From assembly GCA_029582265.1 (NCBI GenBank), contig CM055837.1, positions 4,697,148 to 4,761,147 of the forward strand: a stretch of 64,000 bases of DNA, written 5' to 3'. The stretch is from Zoroaster sp. YZ-2022 (lineage: Eukaryota; Echinodermata; Asteroidea; Forcipulatida; Zoroasteridae). This document shows, piece by piece, positions 42,201 through 52,900 of the stretch. Under the pieces are notes generated by a model. That model was given only the letters and a program-made list of their open reading frames with translations, was not told the DNA's origin and made no database searches. Made by a program: the position numbers and the translations under genes. Every line of letters starts with the position of its first letter. The stretch's first letter is position 1.

Positions 42201-45200
42201 GGGTTAATGTACTTACTACACGTAAGGTTTGACAGTGTTTGACTTTTAAGTGCACTAGATATACCTTGGCAAGTATATCAACATTTTGACTGATTTTGAC
42301 CCTTGTAGTAGTAGGAGGGTTAACACCATCAGCTTTACACCAAGTAAGTTTTACAATTTTTGTTACTATTTTGTTATTTTTGAATTACCAATCTTTTACC
42401 TTAACTTTTCATTTCAGTTTTCTATATTTTATATCTACATGCTATGTATATTAATTGATGAAATTCTTGCGTCAGGGAAATTGAACAATTGATTTGATAG
42501 CAACCTCAGTGGAGGTCAAAAAATCAAATCAAATTCTTGTGTATGTTTATCATTTGTCACACTGTGCATCTGAATACTGCCATTTCCAAGGGCGAATGGT
42601 ATGATTGAAAACAAAATCTAGTACTGCTCGCTTAATCAATTTCATGGAAAACAATTTCTGCCGTTATCTCCACAGTCCATAGTGGGTGAGAGGAGAGACC
42701 AACTTTCATCTGATTCCCCCCTGGCATCTGAACAGCCAGAGGATCCTGATCACATAAAGGCAGCTATTTTTTATTCCATTTCTTCAACACAAAAAGGTAA
42801 AGAAATTTATCCACAGTTAAATGTTCCTTGAATAAATCTACTGATATTTATGAAATTTTCTGTCCCCACATGTAGGATATCAATAGATTTTTTTTGAATA
42901 GGAACCTTTTCCACCAAAAGATTTTATCATCTGTATCCACACAGTAATCCGAATCCACGAAGTGTTGTTTATCCACACATTCATCAGAATCCACAAAGTG
43001 TTATTTATCCACACATTCATCAGAATCCACAAATTGTTATTTATCCACACATTCATCAGAATCCACAAATTGTTATTTATCCACACATTCATCAGAATCC
43101 ACAAATTGTTATTTATCCACACATTCATCAGAATCCACAAATTGTTATTTATCCACACATTCATCAGAATCCACAAATTGTTATTTATCCACACATTCAT
43201 CAGAATCCACAAAGTGTTATTTATCCACACATTCATCAGAATCCACAAAGTGTTATTTATCCACACATTCATCAGAATCCACAAAGTGTTATTTATCCAC
43301 ACATTCATCAGAATCCACAAATTGTTATTCAGGCCTGTGATTTCTCAGGATTTTTCCTAATTTCATTTTCTTGAAAGAAGAGAATCAGCCACCAAGGAAA
43401 GGAAGAAGTAGCCAGTATTGTGTCCAAACCTCTAATTTTTTGTTTGTCTGTAAATCCTCCAAAATTAAACATCCATGAGGTTCAGAGGGCTTTGTCCTCT
43501 AGACCAAATGGAGACCCAGGCCTGCTACCCGTTTTTCAGGATTTTTTACTTAAGTCAAATCACAACCCTCGTTATTTCATCCACACAGTCATCAGAATCC
43601 ACTTATTGTAATTTCTTCCACGCAGTCATCGGAATCCACTTATTGTAATTTCTTCCACGCATTCATCAGAATCAACTTATTGTAATTTCTTCCACGCATT
43701 CATCAGAATCCACATTATTATTGCATCCACACATATTGATCATGCAGGACTTAGAGGTGTGGATTTAGGCAATCATATAATCAAGGACGCAGTTCGTAGT
43801 CTACAAGCTGACTTCCCACAGCTAGGTACCTTCTCAAGTCTGTCTCCCATCCCCGGATTCCGCAGCTGGCTCCTGGCAGAAATAGGCAGACTACACAAAG
43901 GTAGCAACAACAATTAATTGTACAATTTTTGTTGTTTTCATTTTCCAGAATTATAATTTTTGAAAAGGAGATTTGATTGACAGTTGTCACTTGGTCAACT
44001 GTGGTCCGTTGGTCAACTGTGGTCCGTTGGTCAACTGTGGTCCGTTGGTCAACTGTGGTCCATAAAATGTTGAAACTCACATTCTCTTGAAGACGATCAG
44101 AGCATACTGATCGAAATGTCGAGTTGTAATCACCAGTTCTGAACTATTTATTACTCAAAAGAGAATTAGAAACTCACTGTACATTTGTACAATGCTTTTA
44201 TCCTCAAATTTAGACCCCTGTTGTGGCTTTGAAGAAGTGTGTAGAGATTAAAAATAATTTTAACAACCAAAATCTCATCCTCATAAATCCGTCCTTATTT
44301 ATTTCTGAATTTTCATAGGTGAAAATAGCACAACTCTTTTTACATCTGAGGAGCTTCAGAGAGTATGCAGTATATCTGGCAGAACTGACGAATCAGAATT
44401 AGCGACAGTTAGAAGATTACTGGGAACCAATCAGTGGACTCAATCTAGCAAGCTCGTCAGTGTTTTAGAGTATCCATTAATGCGATTATGTGCAAGGTAT
44501 GAGTATCAAAAATGTTCAAGCATTGGTGGAAAGTAGAGAAATAATATTAAAACTATTAATCATAAATATTTTTCAAAAATTTAATTTGAAAAAATGTGCA
44601 AAACTTGTAATTGGCTGCTGGTTCAATATGCCTTATGCATTTGTTTTACTTTTTTCCTGGACTTTTTCCAGTGAACCAGACATTTTGAACTCTGATTTCT
44701 TTCTTTTTAGGATAACAATTTTTTTATCCATTGATTTAAAAAATTGATTTGATATTTTGAGTATACAATAAGTTGTTCCATGTTATTAATAGGTATGTCA
44801 AAATTAATACATTTTAATGTAAATCTTACACACACAACTTGTTGTTAATTGTAGGTACTTGTATGCAGAAAAGCACAGGGGGTTTGCCTTAAACTCTGTA
44901 GGTAAGTCATACACAATGGTTTCCCCATTGTGTTGTAATTCTCCCAGAGTCCGTCATTCTCCTGAAGATAATCAGAACATACTGATCGAAACGTCGAGTT
45001 GTAACCACCATTTCTTTTCAGAACTAATTAATACTCAATTGAGAATTTCACATGGTGTCCCCACAAACAGTCTTTACTTATCCTTTTCACCATGCAAAGC
45101 TACAAATATTATTAATTATTGTTTTTTAATTATTTATATTTATTAATATTTGTATTATTATTTTAAAACATTTTATTTATTTATTTATTTTTTGGTCAAA

Positions 45201-45530
45201 AAGTTTTGGGTTCAAAAATCGTTAATAATTTTTTACATAAATAACCAAGTTTATAACTTGTACATCAAAATTTGTCCTTTTCTTTTCTGCTTTTCAGCCA
45301 ATTTCCATCTTCGTAATGGCGCTGTCATGTGGCAATTGAATTGGATGGGTGATACGACCCCTCGTGGTCTAACAGCCTCGTGTGGCATGATGGCCAACTA
45401 TCGCTATTTCTTAGAGAATACGTTAGACAACAGCCAAAATTATGACAAGTATCAGACATTAGCGGCAGCACAACAAATACTTGACCTGGTTGAGAAGGAT
45501 AGATTTGTGGGACAGAAAAGTAGTCTGTGA
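36203..45530 (+). CDS. MLYCD: Malonyl-CoA decarboxylase
   Basis: Decarboxylates malonyl-CoA to acetyl-CoA and CO2, relieving CPT1 inhibition and controlling fatty-acid oxidation; mitochondrial, peroxisomal and cytosolic pools (family knowledge). Exons 36203-36235, 37015-37230, 37852-37992, 39510-39653, 40125-40274, 41301-41465, 42676-42796, 43748-43900, 44319-44496, 44855-44901, 45298-45530; 1581 nt, 526 residues, no frame break (human protein 493). Helical N-domain: SLTPGYRLLFTHIGRMVDG, MLAHWFSAGFLQL. Catalytic GNAT-like domain: VSEYEAVHPVRSWADLKRR, FSSLSPIPGF, AEKHRGFALN and ANFHLRNGAVMW, which hold the Ser and His implicated in catalysis. MFRRFLLLTTK plus Arg-rich exon 2 resembles a mitochondrial presequence. 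The C-terminus is KSSL, where mammals have the peroxisomal SKL. The first exon is inferred; the frame is open upstream to another ATG at 36056. Confidence 0.93.
36298..36418 (+). repeat. G/T-rich low-complexity tract
   Basis: GGTGGGGGTGGG-like sequence with runs of G in MLYCD intron 1, some 60 nt after the first donor; could form G-quadruplex on the + strand. Confidence 0.7.
36537..36809. mobile_element. TTAA-flanked MITE, subfamily 4, copy 3
   Basis: TTAACCCTAACCCCCTAGG to GGGATGGTAAGGGTTAT; right target slightly decayed. In MLYCD intron 1. Confidence 0.8.
38095..39480 (+). repeat. 108-bp minisatellite, about 13 copies, MLYCD intron 3
   Basis: Unit includes CCTATTGGTATCCTCATTGGG, TTTCAATCAGGATAATAG and CAGAAGTCATTGTCCCAAAG. 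Most internal copies are almost identical; 1-nt changes shift frame in some. Ends 30 bp before exon 39510-39653. Confidence 0.95.
40303..40680 (-). mobile_element. tRNA-derived SINE
   Basis: Inverted copy of the 11893-12250 family with (ATT)n tail at 40303-40331, body CAGCTCCCTGGGGAGTATAC and box B GGATTCGAACCC on the - strand. In MLYCD intron 5. Confidence 0.78.
40700..41259. mobile_element. AGGGACA-family palindrome split by a TTAA MITE
   Basis: Left arm 40700-40757 and right arm 41105-41259 are one palindromic MITE; 40758-41104 is a subfamily 5 TTAA MITE inserted at GATTAA. Confidence 0.85.
40758..41104. mobile_element. TTAA-flanked MITE, subfamily 5, copy 4
   Basis: TTAACCCTAGGCCCATTTGC to GGAAGGTTAGGG. 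Nested in 40700-41259. Confidence 0.85.
41474..42323. mobile_element. TTAA MITE subfamily 2 with amplified end units
   Basis: Starts TCAACCCTCCTACTATAGC. Its right ~116 bp (ACTTACTACACGTAAGGTTTG to GTAGTAGGAGGGTTAA) is tandemly repeated, with TTAA at 41714, 41830, 42204 and 42320. A separate palindromic block interrupts at 41938-42185. Confidence 0.85.
41938..42185. repeat. Inverted arrays of a 16-bp unit
   Basis: TTCCCTCAGCCCTATG repeated about five times, then its reverse complement GAGGGAACATAGGGCT about six times, around CCATG and a short spacer. Confidence 0.88.
42944..43720 (+). repeat. 36-bp minisatellite interrupted by a hAT-like MITE
   Basis: About 10 near-identical units (TTATTTATCCACACATTCAT with CAGAATCCACAAA) at 42944-43329 and about four diverged units at 43577-43720, in MLYCD intron 7 up to 27 bp before exon 43748-43900. 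Confidence 0.93.
43330..43570. mobile_element. hAT-like MITE inserted in the 36-bp array
   Basis: CAGGCCTGTGATTTCTCAGG to CAAATCACAACCCTC, with GTTATT on both sides (43324-43329 and 43571-43576) as a target duplication. Confidence 0.75.
43980..44060 (+). repeat. 18-bp tandem repeat, four copies
   Basis: GGTCAACTGTGGTCCGTT units. Confidence 0.88.
44082..44170. mobile_element. ACGTCGAG-family repeat fragment
   Basis: TCTTGAAGACGATCAGAGC and GATCGAAATGTCGAGTTG match 25048-25237. Confidence 0.6.
44931..45108. mobile_element. ACGTCGAG-family repeat
   Basis: CAGAGTCCGTCATTCTCCTG through CACCATGCAAAGCTACAA; in the last MLYCD intron. Confidence 0.65.
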
Positions 45531-45655
45531 TAATAGTTTATGCGGTTTGAAAAACCTGTTAGCAGTTAGCACATCCCCATCACCTTGAATTCAATGTCGA
45601 GTTAAAACCAGAACTTCCTTGGAAAACATTTGGCGGTGCTACAACCCAACCAAAT

Positions 45656-45837
45656 TTAAAGGGACAGTATTGTCACAATCAAAGACAGGGCATGGAATCG
45701 GTGGAATCGGTGTCCTAGTTTAAGATGAACACAGTGACTGAAGATAACTGGCTCATTTATACTGCAGCAACAGTAATATGACCATATCATGTGGGGTATT
45801 ATTTTCAGTCACTGACTTGATGATATTGTCCCTTTAA
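45656..45837. mobile_element. AGGGACA-family TTAA MITE (shortened)
   Basis: TTAAAGGGACAGTATTG at left and GATATTGTCCCTTTAA at right; it starts 126 nt after the MLYCD stop and so probably lies in the 3' UTR. Confidence 0.8.
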
Positions 45838-46241
45838 AGGGAGTGCTTTTCTAGACTTGATCATGCGTGTGCCAAGGTGTACCAATAATTTTGTAGATTA
45901 AACTTTACCTAACAACAGTTGCTATCCACCATTAAACCCCGGTCAAGCTTTCCAAAAAAGTGAATTGGTGTATTTTAAGAATGATATTTTATTGCCTGAT
46001 TGCAAATATAAACATTTTAAGAAATGAGTACCCTTCTGGTAAACAGATTATACAAAAATATTAAGTAATAAATAATAATATTTAAACAGAATTTGTACAA
46101 AGTTGTACTCAAAAATGATAAAGGTTGAAAAGAATTGGAGGATTAAAAGTTTTACTGTTAATAAATGTATATATACAAATTAAGTTAATATGAGAAAAAT
46201 AGATAAATATATAAAAACAATCAAAACCTGGACACTTAGTA

Positions 46242-46365
46242 CACTGGCCACTTCATTTTGGCCGCTTTATTTTGACCACTTTATTTTGACCACTTTATTT
46301 TGACCATTACATTTTGACCACTTTGTTTTGGCCACTTTGTTTTGGCCACATCATTTTTGCCCCTT
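46242..46365 (+). repeat. 17-bp tandem repeat between MLYCD and CHORDC1
   Basis: About seven units of CACTTTATTTTGACCAC type. Several AATAAA strings nearby (46067, 46160) leave the MLYCD poly(A) site undecided. Confidence 0.8.
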
Positions 46366-46665
46366 ATAAGCCACATTCTGCAGTGTGTTTGTATTCCTAT
46401 GTCATCATGATGTACTGCAGCATAAAATTATTTTCCTATCGATGTTTTTAAAGAGAAAGGTTGGAAACATTAACATCACAATACACATTCAAACTTGGTG
46501 GCCACAGGCCTAATTAAGTTAAAATGTACATTATAGGCCTATATACAATTACATATTAAACATTATGCAGCCAAAATAGTAGAAACTTACAATAAAACAA
46601 TTGTAATAGAAACAGCTCGAAAATACATGTGAATCCTTTTTTCCCCTATTTCTCTTGTTCTTGTT

Positions 46666-46673
46666 GAATCTTC
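46666..46673 (+). promoter_or_regulatory. Possible half heat-shock element upstream of CHORDC1
   Basis: GAATCTTC is a two-unit nGAAnnTTCn motif about 270 bp before the CHORDC1 ATG; another TTC lies just upstream at a non-canonical spacing. CHORDC1 is heat-inducible in other animals, which is the only reason to note it. A two-unit match occurs often by chance. Confidence 0.2.
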
Positions 46674-46938
46674 ATCCCGGAGATAAAACAGTTATTGAAT
46701 TTCATTTAGTTGTCACACTAAAATATACACAAAATTAGCAATTACCAACTATGGACAGTTGGTGGCGCTATATCGTTTCGCAGAGATCGTGAACGTAACA
46801 CTCGGGACATACATGTACATGTACGTCTTTTAACGCATAAAACGGATAAAATAAGTTTCGGTGGCGTTAGGCTATTTAATAACGAGATTTAAAAGCCTGA
46901 AACCACTGTACAGCAGACAATACAGAGAGACTAAAACA

Positions 46939-49900
46939 ATGGCGACAGGTGAAGTAGAGACCCACTGTTACAACAAAGGATGTGGTAAAAAGTTTCTTCC
47001 ATCTGAAAACGGATCAGGTAGGCAACTCGTCCTTTGACGACTGAATCAACTTTACTCTGATTTACCGATTATAAACCAACTCGTCTCAACTTTGGATTTA
47101 ACGTTATTCCAGTTACTGTTCGGCTTATTACTATTAGTTGTGGACTATATAACTATTAATAAGTTATGTGATTGTGAGTAGGACGGATATAGTGATTTTT
47201 GTGAATTTAAAGTAACGTTAAATTTGTATTTTTTGTAATTGTATTTCATTTTCACTAACAAGTTATTTGTGATTGCATAATGCAACTGGTGTTGTGTGCC
47301 TAGCTAATGTTAATGTTAGTTAAGGTAAGTGTAATGGGCACGGATAGATTTATACTTATAGAAACAAACTTATCCGAAAATGCTGATACTGATAGGGCTG
47401 GGTGTATTAACATTAGGCCTAGCCAAGCCCCATTCTAGGGCCAATATTGCCCCACCAGTGTGGCACGGACCTGAATCCTTAGCCTTAGGCCACATGTTGG
47501 TTCCATTGCCGCTAACGGTGGGATTTTGTAAATTCTTAAAGTCAATAAAGTCTAAAGAGCTCAAATTGACGATATTTTCAACTATTTCAACACATACGTC
47601 CCTTACATGCTGAACTATCCCAGCACCCCCCAAAAATGGTGATTTTACTTACATTTATATTTCGTGAAATATCAGTTCGAAAATATTACACGATGATCGG
47701 CAGTTTGCAGTTTCAACGAGGGCGGCCATCTTGAAGAGAGGTCAACGGAAAAACAAATTGCACAACAATTTTATAACAACTGTTATGACACACATAAATA
47801 CTCCATGTATTTACAAATCTACAAATTTAGGGGGAGGGGAGATTGTATGAATTATTTCCTCATTATTCCGCATTATTGGATTACTTTGTCAGAGGTTTGT
47901 GTACACCATCCTGGGGAGCCAGTGTTTCATGATGCTTACAAAGGCTGGTCCTGCTGCAATAAACGAACCACAGACTTCACTGAATTCCTGAATATACGGG
48001 TAAGACTACAGACCAGGTCATTGTGATGTCACTATCAATAAACTCTTCCCATGAATTATGCTAATTGCATTCGCACATGCGCTCAAACACCACTGGTTGG
48101 CAAACTCAAATGCCATGCGCGCGCTATAGCGCCTAGCGCACGCTATAGCGCCTAGCGCACGCTATAGCGCCTAGCGCACGCTAAATTCAGTCAATATAAT
48201 GGAGACCAATGGCTAAGTACAAGCTATAATGTGCTAGGCGTTGTGTGATGATCCCGCTTTTGAGTTTGCCAACCAGTGGTGCTTGAGCGCATGTGTGAAT
48301 GTAATTAGCATATGTGATGTGATCTGGGAAAACCCTTCACATAGTGAAATTTGTCATTTTTGTGTTATATACATCAAATTAACGAGGACACTGTGTTGTT
48401 TTCAAAACTGTTTTATTCATGATTCTAGGTTGTCTAAAACTTGAGTTACATGTATGTTCTCGGGAAGTTATAGCCGCCGCTGTCCTTAAAAAACAATGGC
48501 GGAAACGAAAAACAAAAGACGGCTTTTTAATTATCTGTCATCATAAAACTATACATAAAACGATGGAATTTTTATTTAAAAAGAATGATCATTTAGATAT
48601 TAACAATTAAAATGGTAACAAAACCTCAAATTGTCAAACAAAAAATTGGGGGACTATTTTGCCATTATCTTCAAAACAAGTTCGCCGACATCCGACGGGT
48701 TTTTCTAGATCGCATCACATATTTCATGGGAAGGGCCCATTGTTTAACCCTCTCATTGATTTAACTTGTTTAACCCTAACCCCCTAATGGTTTAGGCTAG
48801 GAACCTTCCTGAATCCACCAAAATCCAACACCATGCATGGACTATACAGTAGTGAGTCCATCAAAATGCAAGACAACCGGCTGTTAGAGGTTTGATAGGG
48901 TTAATGATCTACCATTTTGAAAGATGGTTTCCACAAAAAAAATCAAAAGATGAGTCCAATGTTAGTCAGTAAACCTCTCGTTTCTTGTTTGTGGGGATGT
49001 GGAGAGTCCGTAAATCTTCCAAAATTAAACATCCAGGAGGTGCAGGGGGCTTTGTCCTCTAGACCAATGGGAGACCGGGACCACTACCCATTTTTTTCAT
49101 GATTTTTTTTTTACTTTTGTCAAATCACACCCCCGTTACGTGTACCATGACTTGAAACATAAATGATATGTTGCTAACTTTTTGATTTGTGCTTTTTTTT
49201 CCCACAGGGTTGTTCTAAGGGACCACATAGCAATGAGAAACCTCCAGAAAAACCTAAGACTGCACAGGTGATAAAAGAACAAAATGAGGTAGGAAAAACC
49301 ATTTTTCATTACTTTCTCTCAAATTATCTTATTGAAACTGCCTGAAAAAGTGGGTTTGTGACACAAAGTACATGTATTCCTCAAAATAAGCCTTTTGCCA
49401 GTTTGATTTGTATAATATCTGGTACACTGACTCAAGTCAGTGGTAAGTGCATATAGTATTAAATTTTGAATTCCCCAGACTCGATACCCTGTTGCTATAC
49501 CAGCCTATCCAGGTACCAGCCTATCCAGGTACCAGCCTATCCAGGTACCAGCCTATCCAGGTACCAGCCTATTATGAGCTGGATGTAACTAATTTGTAAG
49601 AATTTACTAATTTACATTTTACAAGCCTATGATTTCTCAGGATTTTTCCTGATTTCAGGATTTTTTACAAATCTCCCAAGTGGCCACCAAGGAAAGAAAT
49701 AAGTAGCCTGTATTGGTCCAAACCTCTAGTTTCTTGTTTGTGGGGATGTGGAGAGTCTGTAAATCCTCCAAAATTAAACATCCAGGAGGTTCAGGGGACT
49801 TTATCCTCTAGACCAAAGGGAGACCCAGGCCTTGCTACCCACAGGAGGTTCAGGGGGCTTTGTCCTCTAGACCAAAGGGAGACCCAGGCCCGCTACCCAC

Positions 49901-52900
49901 AGGAGGTTCAGGGGGCTTTGTCCTCTAGACCAAAGGGAGACCCAGGCCCGCTACCCACAGGAGGTTCAGGGGCTTTGTCCTCTAGACCAAAGGAGACCCA
50001 GGCCCGCTACCCACAGGAGGTTCAGGGGGCTTTGTCCTCTAGACCAAAGGGAGACCCAGGCCCGCTACCCACAGGAGGTTCAGGGGGGGCTTTGTCCTCT
50101 AGACCAAAGGGAGACCCAGGCCCGCTATCCACAGGAGGTTCAGGGGGCTTTGTCCTCTAGACCAAAGGGAGACCCAAGGCCGCTACCCACAGGAGGTTCA
50201 GGGGCTTTGTCCTCTAGACCAAAGGGAGACCCAGGCCGCTACCCACAGGAGGTTCAGGGCTTTGTCCTCTAGACCAAGGGAGACCCAGGCCCTACCCACA
50301 GGAGGTTCAGGGGCTTTGTCCTCTAGACCAAAGGGAGACCCAGGCCCGCTATCCACAGGAGGTTCAGGGGCTTTGTCCTCTAGACCAAAGGAGACCCAGG
50401 CCCGCTACCCACAGGAGGTTCAGGGGACTTTGTCCTCTAGACCAAAGGGAGACCCAGGCCCGCTACCCACAGGAGGTTCAGGGGGCTTTGTCCTCTAGAC
50501 CAAAGGGAGACCCAGGCCTGCTACCCACAGGAGGTTCAGGGGGCTTTGTCCTCTAGACCAAAGGGAGACCCAGGCCTGCTACCGATTTTTCAAGATTTGT
50601 TACTTTTGTCAAATCACACCCCTGATTTTATTTGTTTGAACAATTAGCAAGTCAATGAAGTGCAACTACCCAAGGAACGAAAGCCAACTGAATCAACAGA
50701 AAGACCAAGGTAAGTCAACAGCAGAGGAATGCCCCATTTCTGTGGATAGTTTTTTTCTAAAGATGAATTCATTGAAATAAACAACCATAGTCCACTCAAA
50801 ATCCACTCATTGTTGATTTTTCAACGAGTGATTATTCAAATAAGTTGCAGCAGCTTATTTCTGATTTTGTTACACTGGGTCACATTTTAATTTTGTAGTT
50901 TTATTGCTTTTGTTACCTGCCAGTGAAGCAGAGACGCTTGTCCGGTTACCAGTCACCGTTAGTTCCTCTCTAAAAGCAGCGCTGGAAAAGCTTACCGTTG
51001 CTCCTTCTCAAGTCCAAAGCGGTAAGGCTTCAAAAAAAACCATTTGATCAGCATGTATTTTGCTATAATATGTTGTTCACATATTCCTTAAAGGGACAAT
51101 ATCATCACAATCAGAGCAAACTTTCAACAGGGCATGGAATCTGTGTCCTAGTTTAAGATGAACACACTCACTGAAAATTACTGGTTCATTTATGCAGCAG
51201 CAACAGTAATATGAACTTATCATATGGGATGTTATTTTCAGAGTTAATCTAAAACCAGCACTCTGATTCCATGCCATGTTGATCATGATTGATATTGTCC
51301 CTTTAAGTATACATATACTTAAGACTAAGAGTAGTATTTACTCATTGAACTCAAACTTTGACTTCAAATATAATTCTCACAGATGAAAGAATTTGCAGTG
51401 AGGTTACCGAGGGAACACAATGCAAGAACAAAGGCTGTCAAAAGGTAATATATAACAAATCACTAAGGACATCCCCACTCCCAATGAATTTTGTTCTTGA
51501 AAGGTTAAGACAATTTTTCCTTTACCCTTCTACTACAGCTGCACTACTTAGTAGCCAGTAGCAAAAGAGGCCAAAACCAGTCAACTGCCTGTTTTGACTG
51601 TTTTGACTGTTTTGACTGTTTTGACTGTTTTGACTGTTTTGACTGTTTTGACTGTTTTGACTGTTTTGACTGTTTTGACTGTTTTGACTGTTTTGACTGT
51701 TTACCCAAATTTGCACACAGGGGCATTTTTGACTGGTTTTGACTGTCATTTTGACCACCCTCAACAATACAAGACAATGCTTTTACCAGTCAAAATGGTT
51801 AACTCATTTTGATCTGTAAATGTACTTAGTACACGTAAGGTTTGACAGTGTTTGACTTTACCTTGGCAAGTATATCAACATTTTGACAGATTTGACCCTT
51901 ACAGTCATAGAAGGGTTAATGGAGGGCACTTGAGAAAATTAAAGGGAACATTTCAAAGAGGCACCAAGAGCAAGACCAGGGCAATAGAGGCAGTGGCCTT
52001 CATGAAATTCAATGCCAGAAATACATAAGTAATGAGGTACTTAGTAAGTACCTCATCCTTTGTGGATTATGCTTTGATTATAAAAAAAAAAAAAAGATAG
52101 CATCTTTTCCCCTTGAGTGATTCCCCAGTAGCTGTTCCCAGGTTAACCAGTTCGCACCGGGAATAAAAAAGTTTTTCCGAACCCCGTGGCGGGTTTATTT
52201 TTACCGCACAAACACGACCAATGGTGCTCACCAGAGCGTGACCGGGGAGACCGCGTCTTCCACCGTATGCTTATGGCTCGTTGCCACGTCGACCGGGAAT
52301 CTATACAAATATTCCCGAGAATCCTGTGGCGTGTTTAGACGCTCTCCGATCCGCTGTCCAAAAAAAAAATTGCGTGTATACACGGCCTCCGACACGAACT
52401 GGTTACTCGTATGTATGGGTTTCATGGCTGACTAACCACCCTAGAACAGAGATACTGACAATTAGCGAGCCCCCCAAAACTCCAGCCATACAGCTGGATA
52501 GAACAATTAGTGGAGCTCCATACAATATTTCTTTGTTCATTAACCCTCCTACTACTACAAGGGTCAAAATCAGTCAAAATGTTGATACACTTGCCAAGGT
52601 ATATCTAGTGCACTTAAAAGTCAAACACTGTCAAACCTTACGTGTAGTAAGTACATTTACAGGTCAAAATGAGTCAACCATTTTTGACTGGTAAAAGCAT
52701 TGTCTGGTTTTGTTCAGGGTGGTCAAAATGACAGTAAAAACCAGTCAAAAATGCCCCTGTGTGCACATTTGTGTCAACAGTCAAAACAGGCAGTTGACTG
52801 GTTTTGACTTCGACAGCAACTTCCCACTAAAGTACAGCTATAGTAGGAGGGTTTTAATATATACATTTTTCTATTCTGTTTTACCAGACGTACAGCGGTG

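Noticed and set aside
42880..43360. Open frames on both strands with 12-residue repeats
   Set aside because: A 36-bp satellite lacking stops reads open on both strands; no codon bias or start context, and it lies in an MLYCD intron.
49738..50498. Collagen-like Gly/Pro-rich open frame
   Set aside because: Produced by the 58-bp array inside a hAT-like MITE; frame breaks at single-base differences between units.
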